Source: Acidovorax sp. NO-1
GTDB taxonomy: Bacteria; Pseudomonadota; Gammaproteobacteria; Burkholderiales; Burkholderiaceae_C
Length of the DNA stretch: 64,000 bases
Direction of reading: 5' to 3'
Assembly: GCF_000238595.1 (NCBI RefSeq)
Contig: NZ_AGTS01000071.1
Coordinates: forward strand, 98,628 to 162,627
Each line of letters begins with the position of its first letter. Within the stretch, counting starts at the first letter, position 1. Under the pieces are notes generated by a model, which made no database searches, had not been told where the DNA came from, and saw nothing but the letters and a program-made list of their open reading frames with translations. Shown here in pieces: positions 34,683 to 45,500 of the stretch. A program made the translations under genes and the position numbers.

Positions 34683-36353
34683 ATGACGCCGACGCCTGTT
34701 GCCTCCCTCGCCCGCACCCACGAGGTGTTCAACCAGAGCACGCCCTGGGCCGATGTAAACCTGTTCACTACCAACCAGCCTCTGCAGGATGCCCTGCGCC
34801 TGCATGTCCCCGGCCTGCCGCTGGCGGGCCTGACGGCGCTGGGCGCAGAGATGGGATCGGCAGACATGCAGGCCCATGCGCGCCTTGCCAACACCCACAA
34901 GCCCCAGCTGCGCACGCACGACCGCTTCGGCCATCGCACCGACGTGGTGGAGTTCCACCCCAGCTACCACGCGCTGATCGGTGCCGCACTGCGCCACGGT
35001 CTGCACGCCACGCCGTGGTCGCGCCAGGACACGGGCTACGCGCATACCGAGCGGGCCGCAGGCTTCATGCTGTTCACCGAAGCCGAGCCCTCGGTGTTGT
35101 GCCCCGTGTCGATGAGCTACGCCGTGACCCCGGCATTGCGAGGCAATTCAGCGATCTGGGCGGACTGGAGCAAGGGTTTGGCGAGCACGCAGTACGACCC
35201 GCGCCTGGCGCTGTTCTCGCAGAAATCCGCGCTCACCATGGGCATGGGCATGACCGAGAAGCAGGGTGGATCGGACGTGCGCGCCAACACCACACAGGCT
35301 GTGCACGATGGCGACGATGCCTGGGGCGCGCGCTATCGCATCACCGGCCACAAATGGTTCTTCTCGGCCCCCATGTGCGATGCGTTCCTGATCCTGGCGC
35401 AGGCACCCGGCGGGCTCACCTGCTTCTTCCTGCCGCGCGTGCTGCCGGACGACACCGTGAACGCGATCCGCATCCAGCGCCTGAAAGACAAGCTGGGCAA
35501 CCACGCCAATGCCAGCTCCGAGGTTGAATTTATCAACGCCGTGGCATGGCGCGTGGGCGAGGAAGGCCGGGGCGTAGCGCAGATCCTGGAGATGGGCACC
35601 ATGACGCGGCTCGATTGCGCCCTGGGCACCAGCGGCCTCATGCGGCAGGCGCTCAGCATTGCGCTGCACCACACGCGCCAGCGATCGGCCTTTGGCAAGA
35701 AGCTCATCGACCAGCCGCTCATGCGCAATGTGCTGGCAGACCTTGCTCTTGAAAGTGAAGCGGCCACCGCTTTATCCATAAGGCTTGCAAGCGCTTTTGA
35801 CCACAAAGACAAGAGCGAGCACGAGGCCATCATGGCCCGCCTGCTCACGCCCGTGGCCAAGTTCTGGGTGTGCAAGCGCGGCAGCGTGTTTGCGCAGGAG
35901 GCCATGGAATGCCTGGGCGGCAACGGCTATGTGGAAGAGGGCGGCGAAGGCGTGATGGCCCGCATCTACCGCGAGATGCCGCTCAACTCCATCTGGGAAG
36001 GCGCGGGAAACATCATGGCGCTGGATTTGATGCGCGCCGTGCGCCGCGCCGACACCGCTGCCGCGCTGGCGGCCGAACTGGCACCCGCACGCGGCGCCCA
36101 CCCGGCGCTGGACCGCCTGGCCGGGGCACTGCCCCTGCGCGTGGACGCCATGACCACCGAGGCCGAGGCCCGGCGCCTCGCGCAGGATGTGGCGCTGGCC
36201 GTACAGGCGGCCCTGCTGCTGCGCAGTGCGCCCGGCGCCGTGTTCCGCGCGTTTTGCGACTCGCGCCTTTCCGGCGACTGGGGCTACAGCTTTGGCACGC
36301 TGGGCGCGGGTGCGAACTTTGACGCCATCCTGGCCCGCGCACTCCCGGTCTGA
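34683..36353 (+). CDS. aidB: AidB-like acyl-CoA dehydrogenase
   Basis: The 556-residue flavoprotein aligns along its length with AidB: THEVFNQSTPWADVNLF at the N-terminus, GMGMTEKQGGSDVRANTT, HKWFFSAPMCDAFLILAQ, RLKDKLGNHANASSEVEF, and REMPLNSIWEGAGNIMALD near 440. E. coli AidB is induced by alkylating agents, binds DNA through its C-terminal part and may shield it from damage; acyl-CoA activity is weak. An alkyltransferase gene lies 2 kb downstream, which fits that theme, but the lipid-gene context also allows a metabolic role. A patch of rare codons near residue 360 matches the core of the family A repeat. Confidence 0.92.
   Translation: MTPTPVASLARTHEVFNQSTPWADVNLFTTNQPLQDALRLHVPGLPLAGLTALGAEMGSADMQAHARLANTHKPQLRTHDRFGHRTDVVEFHPSYHALIGAALRHGLHATPWSRQDTGYAHTERAAGFMLFTEAEPSVLCPVSMSYAVTPALRGNSAIWADWSKGLASTQYDPRLALFSQKSALTMGMGMTEKQGGSDVRANTTQAVHDGDDAWGARYRITGHKWFFSAPMCDAFLILAQAPGGLTCFFLPRVLPDDTVNAIRIQRLKDKLGNHANASSEVEFINAVAWRVGEEGRGVAQILEMGTMTRLDCALGTSGLMRQALSIALHHTRQRSAFGKKLIDQPLMRNVLADLALESEAATALSIRLASAFDHKDKSEHEAIMARLLTPVAKFWVCKRGSVFAQEAMECLGGNGYVEEGGEGVMARIYREMPLNSIWEGAGNIMALDLMRAVRRADTAAALAAELAPARGAHPALDRLAGALPLRVDAMTTEAEARRLAQDVALAVQAALLLRSAPGAVFRAFCDSRLSGDWGYSFGTLGAGANFDAILARALPV
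35752..35797 (-). repeat. Possible partial family A repeat inside aidB
   Basis: GGCCACCGCTTTATCCATAA resembles the left half and loop of the reverse consensus. It is written in codons rare for this genome (TTA, ATA, AGG, CTT). The protein (EAATALSIRLASAF) still fits the AidB family, so chance or a small conversion event are both possible. Confidence 0.35.
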
Positions 36354-36381
36354 TCGGGCCTGACATTTTTTGGAGACCCCC

Positions 36382-37317
36382 ATGTCCCACCTCATCCTGC
36401 ACCACTACCCCTCGTCGCCGTTCTCCGAAAAGATCCGCGCGGTGCTCGGCTTCAAGCAACTGGCCTGGAAGTCCGTGATCATCCCCAGCGTCATGCCCAA
36501 GCCCGATGTGGTGGCGCTGACGGGGGGTTACCGCAAGACGCCGTTCTTGCAGATCGGTGCCGACATCTATTGCGATTCGGCCCTCATCTGCGACGTGCTG
36601 GAGCATGAACAGCCCGAGCCGGTGCTGTACCCGCCGCACCTCAAGGGCGTGGTGCGTGTGTTTGCACAGTGGGCGGATAGCACGCTGTTCTGGGCCGCCA
36701 TGGCATACAACCTGCAGCCCAAAGGCGCTGCGGTGCTGTTTGCCAACCTGCCGCCTGCCGCCGCGCAAGTGTTTGGCGAAGACCGCCGCGAGATGAGCGC
36801 GGGCATGCAGCGCCTGCGACCGGCCGACGCGACGGCTGCCTACCGCTCGTACCTGCGCCGCATCGCCCACATGGCCGAGGAGCACGACTTTTTGTTTGGT
36901 GCCGAGCCCTGTCTGGCCGACTTTGCCGCCTACCACCCGCTGTGGTTCACGCGCCAGTGTGTGCCGGTGATGGCCGACATCTTTGCCGCCACCCCCGCCG
37001 TGCTGGAGTGGATGGACCGCATCGCAGCGCTGGGCCATGGTCGTATGGAAAAGTTCAGCGCTCAGGACGCCATTACGGTGGCTGCGGGCATGGACCCTTT
37101 GCCCCTGATGGACGACGTGTTCCAGGACGAACACGGCATCCCGCTGGGCAGCCAGGTCACGATTTCCGCCGAGAGCTTTGGCACGGAGCCCACCGAGGGC
37201 GAGCTGATTGCTGCCACCCGCACCCGTTACACGCTGCGCCGTACCGACCCGCGCGCGGGCACGGTGCATGTGCACTTCCCGCGCATCGGCTATGTGCTGC
37301 GGGCGGTTGTGGCCTGA
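36382..37317 (+). CDS. Glutathione S-transferase family protein, long form
   Basis: The 311-residue protein has a GST N-terminal domain (LHHYPSSPFSEKIRAVLGF, with Ser as the possible active residue near 12; YRKTPFLQIGADIYCDSALI) and a helical C-terminal domain. About 80 further residues after it (QDAITVAAGMDPLPLMDD onward) form a beta-rich tail not found in standard GSTs. The function is unknown; detoxification is a guess from the family. ATG is chosen over an upstream TTG because TGGAGA precedes it. Confidence 0.87.
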   Translation: MSHLILHHYPSSPFSEKIRAVLGFKQLAWKSVIIPSVMPKPDVVALTGGYRKTPFLQIGADIYCDSALICDVLEHEQPEPVLYPPHLKGVVRVFAQWADSTLFWAAMAYNLQPKGAAVLFANLPPAAAQVFGEDRREMSAGMQRLRPADATAAYRSYLRRIAHMAEEHDFLFGAEPCLADFAAYHPLWFTRQCVPVMADIFAATPAVLEWMDRIAALGHGRMEKFSAQDAITVAAGMDPLPLMDDVFQDEHGIPLGSQVTISAESFGTEPTEGELIAATRTRYTLRRTDPRAGTVHVHFPRIGYVLRAVVA

Positions 37318-37376
37318 CGGGCCCACTTCGCATCGCTTGCGCTTCGCAAGAGATAGCGCCGCATCCGTCCCCCCGG

Positions 37377-37449
37377 CCGTTCGGGCTGAGCTTGTCGAAG
37401 CCGGGGCACTCCTCGGGAGCCAGCCCTTCGACAGGCTCAGGGCGAACGG
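37377..37449. repeat. REP-like inverted repeat (TTCGACAGGCTCAGG type)
   Basis: The left arm, 37377-37400 (CCGTTCGGGCTGAGC...), and right arm, 37426-37449 (...GCTCAGGGCGAACGG), are complementary over 24 bp with three mismatches and a 25-base spacer. This arm sequence is widespread as a REP-type element in many proteobacteria. It fills most of the GST-SDR spacer, here in one copy. Confidence 0.85.
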
Positions 37450-37519
37450 CCAAAGAGACGCTCTTGGCGCGCCCTGAAAAAATCAATTAAACCCCCAGTT
37501 AATTCAAGGAGACAAAAAC

Positions 37520-38425
37520 ATGATTGAAAACTTTGCTGGCAAAACAGCCGTCCTTACCGGCGCAGGCTCGGGCTTTGGCCTGGAATGCGCGCGCATCGGT
37601 GCCCGCCTCGGCATGAACCTGGTGCTGGTGGATGTGCAGCAGGACGCGCTCGACGCCGCCGCTGCCGAGATGCAGGCCGCAGGCAGCCAGGTGCTGGCCC
37701 GTAAGGTGGACGTATCGAACGCCGCGCAGATGGAGCAGCTGGCCGCCGATGTGCAGCAGCGCTTTGGCGCGCCGCACCTGGTGTTCAACAACGCGGGTGT
37801 GGGCGCGGGCGGGCTGGTGTGGGAGAACTCCGTCAAGGACTGGGAATGGGTGCTGGGCGTGAACCTGTGGGGCGTGGTGCACGGTGTGCGCCTGTTCACG
37901 CCCATGATGCTGGCAGCGGCCAAGGCCGACCCGGCCTGGCGCGGCCACATCATCAACACCGCCAGCATGGCGGGCCTGCTGGCGGCGCCCAACATGGGCA
38001 TCTACAACGTGAGCAAGCACGCAGTGGTCAGCCTGTCTGAAACGCTGTACCAGGATTTGTCGCTGGTCACTGACCAGATCGGCGCCAGCGTGCTGTGCCC
38101 CTTCTTTGTGCCCACCGGCATCAACCAAAGCCACCGCAACCGCCCCGGCGACCTGCCTGCCGAAAAGCCCACCAAGAGCCAGCTCATCGGCCAGGCCATG
38201 AGCGACAAGGCCGTGGGCAGCGGCAAGGTGACCGCCGCCGAGGTAGCGCAAAAAGTGTTCGACGCAGCGGCTCAAGGCCAGTTCTACATCTACAGCCACC
38301 CCAAGGCCCTGGCTTCGGTGCAGACGCGCATGGAAGACGTGATGATGGGCCGCAACCCCACCGACCCGTTTGCCGCCAAGCCCGAGCTGGGCGCGCAACT
38401 GCGCGCGGCGCTGCGGGCCGATTGA
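37520..38425 (+). CDS. Short-chain dehydrogenase/reductase
   Basis: The 301-residue classical SDR has TGAGSGFGLECARIG near 13, NNAGVGAGG near 92, Ser in NTASMAGLLAAP and YNVSKHAVVSLSE near 160. Its C-terminal part is about 40 residues longer than in FabG, as in bacterial SDRs that act on bulky substrates. CAAGGAGA precedes the ATG. It is the last gene of the lipid/xenobiotic run. The substrate is not deducible. Confidence 0.9.
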   Translation: MIENFAGKTAVLTGAGSGFGLECARIGARLGMNLVLVDVQQDALDAAAAEMQAAGSQVLARKVDVSNAAQMEQLAADVQQRFGAPHLVFNNAGVGAGGLVWENSVKDWEWVLGVNLWGVVHGVRLFTPMMLAAAKADPAWRGHIINTASMAGLLAAPNMGIYNVSKHAVVSLSETLYQDLSLVTDQIGASVLCPFFVPTGINQSHRNRPGDLPAEKPTKSQLIGQAMSDKAVGSGKVTAAEVAQKVFDAAAQGQFYIYSHPKALASVQTRMEDVMMGRNPTDPFAAKPELGAQLRAALRAD

Positions 38426-38460
38426 TGGCGCACGCGCAGGCTTGGTGCCGAAAACATGAG

Positions 38461-38515
38461 AGAAATTGGCCTCTAGCGCTTATCCGGTAAGCGCTAACAG
38501 CTATAAAAAGAGTAG
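38461..38515 (-). repeat. Dispersed hairpin repeat, family A, copy 7
   Basis: It is a near-consensus reverse copy: GAAATTGGCCTCTAGCGC, TTATCCGGTAAGCGC and TAACAGCTATAAA. The stem AGCGCTTA/TAAGCGCT is perfect. It lies between the SDR and ogt-like genes. Confidence 0.9.
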
Positions 38516-38548
38516 TGAAAACCAAGCCTGCAAGGAGGGGCCCGCACT

Positions 38549-39109
38549 GTGCCTGATGCCGCCCCTGGACACGGCCATGCGCTGTTCGACACCGCCATCG
38601 GCACCTGCGGCATTGCCTGGGGCCCTGGCGGCATCGTGGCCGTGCAATTGCCCGAGGCGGATGCCGAGGCGACCCGCTCGCGTTTGCTGCGCAGCCATTC
38701 ACACTGCGCGCAGTCTGGGGAGCCCCCCGCCACCGTGCGCAGTGCCATCGAAGGCATCCAGGCGCTGCTGGCGGGGCACCCCCGCGACCTGTGCGAGGTG
38801 CCGCTCGACATGTCCGGCATTTCGCCGTTTCACCAGCAGGTGTATGCCATTGCCCGGGCCATACCGCCGGGCCGCACGCGCACCTATGGCGAGGTGGCCG
38901 AACAGATCGGCAGCAAGGGCCTGTCGCGCGTTGTGGGGCAGGCGCTGGGCCTGAACCCGTTTGCACCCGTGGTGCCGTGCCACCGCGTGCTGGCGGCGGG
39001 TGACCGGCCGGGCGGCTTTTCGGCCGGAGGCGGCGCGCTGACCAAGCTGCGCATGCTGCAGATTGAAGGCGCGTGCCCGGGTGGAACGCCGTCGCTGTTT
39101 GACTGGTAG
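38549..39109 (+). CDS. ogt: Methylated-DNA--protein-cysteine S-methyltransferase
   Basis: The 186-residue suicide repair protein takes alkyl groups from O6-alkylguanine onto the cysteine of the PCHR motif (PVVPCHRVLAAGDRPGGF, Cys near 143). The DNA-binding helix-turn-helix region is SPFHQQVYAIARAIPPGRT, with the arginine finger TYGEVAEQIG. The start is GTG: AAGGAGGGG sits eight bases upstream, a near-ideal ribosome-binding site. No AraC-type Ada domain is fused, so this is Ogt-type. The name Ogt versus AdaB is a matter of convention. Confidence 0.93.
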   Translation: MPDAAPGHGHALFDTAIGTCGIAWGPGGIVAVQLPEADAEATRSRLLRSHSHCAQSGEPPATVRSAIEGIQALLAGHPRDLCEVPLDMSGISPFHQQVYAIARAIPPGRTRTYGEVAEQIGSKGLSRVVGQALGLNPFAPVVPCHRVLAAGDRPGGFSAGGGALTKLRMLQIEGACPGGTPSLFDW

Positions 39110-39264
39110 GTGTAGGGCTTTGGGCGAGCCGCTGTAGGCCAAAAACGGTAGGTGCCCAGTCTGTTCGGCAACGCACAGACCCGCCGTTCCTGCCCCTTGT
39201 ACAAGAGGATCGGAGCGCTGCCGTAACGCGGTTGCGCCATTCACTTGTGTACCAGGAGCCGCCC

Positions 39265-39507
39265 ATGTCCCATCCATCCACCCTTGCCTCTGCGTGGGAC
39301 ACCTCTTGCGTCGGGCAGCCAGCAGACCTGTCGCTGCTGGAGCTTTCCCACCTGAGTGAGCATCTGGCGCACTGCGGCGCGCTGCGCGGGCCGCTGGACC
39401 AGTTTCTAGCGGGTGCTGCCAGCCTGCAGGCATTGGTCGCAGAACATGTGGTGACCGTTGCACTCTTGGCCACGTTGCTGGTGGGGGCCGTATCGCTGGT
39501 GCGATAG
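39265..39507 (+). CDS. Small membrane-anchored protein upstream of ndvB
   Basis: The 80-residue protein has a soluble N-terminal part (SLLELSHLSEHLAHCGALRG) and one C-terminal hydrophobic helix (VVTVALLATLLVGAVSLV) ending in Arg. CAGGAG precedes the ATG. It ends 11 bp before the glucan synthase start, so it is probably co-transcribed and may be an accessory to it. I do not recognise the family. Confidence 0.7.
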   Translation: MSHPSTLASAWDTSCVGQPADLSLLELSHLSEHLAHCGALRGPLDQFLAGAASLQALVAEHVVTVALLATLLVGAVSLVR

Positions 39508-39518
39508 GGGGCGCACGC

Positions 39519-42500
39519 ATGGGCTTACGCACACCATGGCCCTGGGTTCCTTCCGCGTTGGACCGCATGCTCGATGCCCGGGCAGGGCTGGTGCTGGACC
39601 CCTTGCGGGCCGAGGTGTTTGGCGTGGCCCGCTTCGAAGAGCATGGCCGGCACCTGGGCGCGTCCCACGACGCAGGCAAGGCGCCGTTTGGCCGCACCAC
39701 CTTTTACCCACGCCTGCAGAGCAACATCCGCGCGCTGCGGGCCGCATACCGCTACCTGTTCGATGCACCCCACGACGAGCATGCCATCAGCCCCGCCGCC
39801 GAATGGCTGTTTGACAACTTCCACCTGATCGAAAGCCAGCTCAAGGAGATCCGGGCCGGGCTGCCGCCGCGTTACTACCGCTCGCTGCCGGTGCTCAAAG
39901 ACGCCCCGCTGGTGGGCCTGCCGCGTGTGTACGGCGTGGCGTGGTCGTTTGTGGCCCATACCGACAGCGCGTTTGATGAATCGCTGCTGGTGCACTACCT
40001 GAATGCTTACCAGGAGACCCGCGAGCTGAGCCAGGGCGAGCTGTGGGCGCTGCCCACCACGTTGCGCGTGGTGCTCATCGAAAACCTGCGCCGCCTGGCT
40101 GAGCGCCTGGCCAGCCACAAGGCCGCGCAGGAGCTGGCCAGCCTGTGCGCCGCCCGCAGCAAGGACCTGAACGTGTTGACGCTGGATGCCGCCTGCGCCG
40201 CCATGGAGCAGCGTGGCTTGGCACCGGTGTTCCTGGCCCACCTGGCGCAGTCGATGATGGGCCGCGGCGGGGTGGGCGGGCATGCCGCTGCAGGCACGCC
40301 AACGCCCGTGCAGCAGTGGTTGCTGACCGCTGTGCCTGACCTGGTGGCGTTGCAGGCCCAGCAGCAGATCAACCAGGCGGCCGACCAGCTGAGCATGGGC
40401 AATGCCGTCACGGCACTGCGGCGGGTGGGCGCGGCCGACTGGTCCGACATCATCAGCCAGACCAGCCTGGTGCTGCGCGCCATGCTGCAGTCGCCCGTGT
40501 TCGCGGCCGAAGACGAGTCCACCCGCAACACCACGCTGCATGGGATTGAGCGTTTGTCGGTGCGAAGCGGGCAGGGCGAGGCCGCCGTGGCGCAGGCGTT
40601 GTTGGCGCACATGACCGGTGCCAATCCTGCTGGCGGCAGCGCGCCGATGCTGGCACGCTACTGGCTGCAAGGCGCCGGGCGCAACCAGCTGGAGCATGCC
40701 CTGGGTGTGCGCCGACATGCCACCGACGCGGTGGCCCTGTGGCGGTCTGCGGTGGGCCTGTCGCGTGTGCCGCTGTACCTGGGCGCCTTGCTGCTGGGCT
40801 CGCTCGGTCTGCTGGCCTGGCTGATGGCGCCGCTGTGGGGTGTGCAGGCGGGGCCCGATAGCAGCGCAGCCCATCTTGCTGGCCTGGCGCTGGTCGCCGT
40901 CTTGTTGCTGCTGCCCGTGTCCGAGATTGTCGTGGCTGTGGTCAACCGGCTCATTGGCGAATCCGTCCGGCCCACCTACATGCCCCGCTACCTGCTGCCA
41001 GCGGGCATTCCGGTATCGGCACGTGTGCTGGTGGCGATCCCGGCCCTGCTGAGCAGCACCGGCACCATCGAACGGCTGGTGCACCGCCTGCACCTGCATT
41101 ACCTGGCCAACCCCGAGCCCTGTGGGCAATTCGCGCTGCTGACCGACGGTGTGGATGCCGATCTGCAAGACCTGCCCGAAGACGGCGTGCTGCTGGCCCA
41201 TGCCGAGGGCTTGATGTTGGCCCTGAATGCCCAGCACCCGTCTATCACGGGCGGTGCCCCGCGTTTTTTGCTGCTGCACCGCACGCGCACCTACAGCCCC
41301 ACGCAGCAGCAGTGGATCGGCTGGGAGCGCAAGCGCGGCAAGCTCGAACAGCTGGTGGCGGCCCTCGCCACTGGCGGGCAGGGCGCTTTCCTGGACCTGG
41401 GCGAACTCTCGCATCTGGCGCCCCAGACCCGCTATGTGCTCACGCTGGACAGCGATACGCAGCTGCCCCCGGGCCGCCTGCGCAGCCTGGTGGGGGTGGC
41501 CGAACACCCCGAGAACCAGCCCCGGCTGGATGCAACAGGCCAGCGCGTGGTGCAGGGCTACGGCATCCTGCAGCCCCGGGTGCTGGCGCCACTGCCCACC
41601 TCTGCCACCACCTCGTTGTGGCAATGGCTGTTTGCGGGCCAACAGGGGCTGGACCCGTACAGCGCCATGACGTCCGACGTCTACCAGGATTTTTTTGCCG
41701 AAGGCAGCTTCACCGGCAAGGGCCTGCTGCATGTGGCCACCGTGCACGCCGTGCTGGGCGGGCGCCTGCCGGCCGACCAGGTGCTGAGCCACGACCTGCT
41801 GGAAGGCGCGCTGGCACGCTGCGCCGTGGTGAGCGATGTGACGCTGGTGGAGGCGGAGCCCGAACACAGTGACACCGCCGCCGCCCGCATGCACCGCTGG
41901 ACGCGGGGCGACTGGCAGCTGTGGCCCTTTCTGGTCCAGGCCCGCCGCTGGGGCTTATCGCCCGTCAACCGCTGGAAGCTGCTGGACAATCTGCGCCGCT
42001 CGCTCGTGGCGCCCGCATCGCTGGTGCTGGTGGTGCTGGCCCTGGCGGGCCTGGGCCTGCCTTTGGCCAGCACGCTGGCGCTGGTGGTGGCGGCCTATGT
42101 GGCTGCGCCCTTGATGGGCGCGCTGGCGGGCTGGGTGCCCAGCCGCTTTGGGCTGGTCGGCATGCGTTTTGTGCACGAAGCATCGGGCGACCTGTTGAGG
42201 GCCCTGGCGAGTGGTGTGTGGCATCTGGCCCTGATGCCGCAGCAAGCGCTGCTGCTGGGCGATGCCGTGGTGCGCACCGTGCACCGGCAGGCCGTGAGCC
42301 GCTGGCACCTGCTGGAGTGGACCACGGCCGAGGCTGCGCAGAGCAGCCTGATCACAGGCCTGGTGGCCACGCTGCGCAGACACAAGGCGGCACCCTTGCT
42401 GGCGCTGGGCTGTGGCCTGGCACTGTGGGCAGGTGGAACCTTGGCACCCTGGGCCTTGGTGGGGCCGCTGCTGGCGCTGTGGGCGCTGTCGCCGGTGCTG

Positions 42501-45500
42501 GTGTGGCTGGCCAATCGGGGTCCGTCCGGCAAGGGCCATCCCGCGTTGTCGGCACAAGACCAGGACCTGTTGCACGGCGTGGCGCGCGACACTTGGCGTT
42601 TGTTCGAGCGCTGTGTAGACGCCCACAACCACCACCTGCCGCCCGACAACCTCCAGACCGCCCCGTATGAAATGGTGGCGCACCGTACCTCGCCCACCAA
42701 CATCGGGCTGTACCTGCTGAGCGCCAGCTGTGCGCGCCAGTTCGGCTGGATCGGCACGCTGGAGCTGCTCGACCGGCTCGAAGCCACCCTCGTGACCCTG
42801 CAAGCCATGGAGCGGCACCGGGGCCACTTCCTGAACTGGTACGACACCGAAACCCTGCAGCCCCTGCACCCGCGTTATGTGTCCACGGTGGACAGCGGCA
42901 ACCTCTGCGCCCACCTGGTGGCCGCGGCGCAGGCCTGCAGCGCGCTGGCGGCTCAGCCACTGTCATCGTTGGCGGGTGCGCAGGCCATCCGCACCTCGCT
43001 GGCGCGGTTGCAGCCACGGCTGGGCATTCACCACCCTGGCATGCGCGGGATGCAGCCCTCGTCCGCCTTGAGCCGTCTGCTGGGACTGCGTCTGCCGGAC
43101 CCGGCGCACCAGCCGGAGGCCACGGCGTTTCGCGCGCTGCTGGCGCAGGCGCAGGACGAGTTGCGCAGCATGGCCCAGCCACGCCACCCGGCCATCGTGC
43201 ACAGCCCGCCCACGGCGCAGGACGAACTGCTGTGGCTGCTGGCCGACCACCTGGCCACACTGCAGTCGGTGGACCGCGACCAGCAGGCTGCGCACAGTGG
43301 TGGCGCACCCGAGGCCACGCGCCGCCTCACTGCTCTGTCAGAGGCGCTGGATGCCCTGGCCTGGCAGGCCGACTTCCGGTTTCTGTACCACCCCCGTCGG
43401 CACCTGTTGCACATCGGCTACCGGGTGGACGAGCAGCAGCTGGACACCTCTTTCTACGACCTGCTGGCGTCCGAATCGCGCACCACCAGCCTGCTGGCCG
43501 TCGCCAAGGGCGACTTGCCCGTCAAGCACTGGGCGGCCCTGGGGCGGCCGTTTTTTGCCAGCGGCCACCATGCGGTGCTGCGCTCGTGGTCGGGCTCGAT
43601 GTTCGAGTACCTCATGCCCTCTCTCGTCATGGACGAGCCGTATCACAGCGCCCTGGGCGAGGCAGGGCGTTCGGCCCTGCGTGAGCATGTGGCGCTGGTG
43701 CAGGCCTTGGGCAAAGACATGCCCTGGGGCATTTCAGAATGCGCTTACGCCGGGCGCGACCACACGCTGGCCTACCAGTACGCTCCGCAGGGCGTGCCCC
43801 GCCTGGCCTTGCGCCGCACGCCCGTGGGCGAGCTGGTGATTGCCCCCTATGCCACGGCGCTGGCCACCCAGGTGGATGCCCGTGCAGCTTGCGCCAACTT
43901 CCGCACGCTGGCCGCACTGTCGGCGCGGGGGCGCTACGGCTTTTACGAGGCGCTGGACTTCACGCCCGAACGCCAGACCCATGGCGAACGGCTCACGCTG
44001 GTCAGCACCTACATGGCCCACCACCAGGGCATGACCATCGTGGCGCTGGCCAACGTGCTGCTGGGTGGTGTTGCGCAGCGGTGGGGCACGGCGCATGCCC
44101 GCATCGAAGCCGTGCTGCCGCTGCTGCAGGAGCGCGCACCGCGCGAGCTGCCCACCTTGCAGGCCACACCGCCGCGCCTGCCGCTGCATGCGCGCCAACA
44201 AAAAACACCCGACCATGTGCGCCCCGTCACCCCGGGCGCCCAGGTATTGGAGCCCACACACCTGCTGGGCAACGGGCGCTACAGCGTCACACTGCGCGCC
44301 AACGGGGCAGGGTGGAGCCGCTGGCACCAGACGGGCATCACCCGCTGGCGCGACGATGCGCTGCGGGATGCACATGGCAGCTTTCTGTATGTGCGGCAGA
44401 TGGGCTCCAGCGTGCCCGCGTCCGTCACCAGCCACCCCGCGCCCGATGCGCGTGCCGTGTATGGCAGCATCTTCCACACCGACCGCGTGTGTTTTGACGC
44501 ACTGTGGCCGGGGCTGCGCGTGCACACCACCGTGTGGGTGAGCCCGGAAGACGACATTGAACTGCGCAAGGTGGTGGTGAGCAACCTGGGTGATGAGGTG
44601 ATCGAGCTGGAGCTGATCTCGGCCCTGGACATCACCCTGGCCACCCACGCGGCCGACGAGGCGCACCCCGCGTTCTCCAACCTTTTCATCGCGGCCGACT
44701 GGCTGCCCGCGCAGCAGGCGCTGCGGTTCATCCGAACGCCCCGGCTGCAGACCGAGACCAACCTGCAGGCTGCGCACTTTGTGGCCGATACCCAAGGGCA
44801 TGTGCTGGGCCTGCGTTGCCAGACCGACCGGCAGCTCTGGCTGGGGCGCAACCATACGCCCGGCCAGCCGTTGGCTTTGCTCAGCCGCGTGCCTGACGTG
44901 CCTGCGTCGCTGGACACGGGCCTGGACCCTGTGGCGGCGCTGGGCGTGATGCTGCGCATTGCGCCCGGTGCGCAGGCCTGCGTCACTTTTGCCACGGCGG
45001 CATCGCCAGACCCGGCCACGCTGCTGGCCATCATCGACAAATACCGCCAGCCCACCTATCTGGAGCGGGCTTCGGCCATGTCGGCCACGCTGGCCAGCAT
45101 CCAGTGGGCGTCGCACCGTCCGCACCGCGACTACCTGCCCGCGCTGCAGGCACTGACCACGGCGCTGGTGTTCACACTGCCCAAGGTCCACACCCCCTAC
45201 CTGGGCGTACTGACCGCGGCCCAGGCCGCCCACCCCGAGTGTGACCGGCGCACGCTGTGGCAACTGGGCCTGTCGGGTGATCGCCCCATCGTGTTGGTGA
45301 TGGCCGGATCGCCCCAGGGCACGGGTCTGCTGCGCACGCTGGCCCAGTCGCTGCGCGAATGGGCGCTTGGCGGCGTGGCCTGCGACCTGGTGGTGCTCAG
45401 CAGCGAATCGCACTCGTACCACATGCCCCTACAGCGCGAGCTGACGCTGCTGCGCGAGCACCACGATGCCGACCTGGCCACACACACCGGCCCGGCGGTG

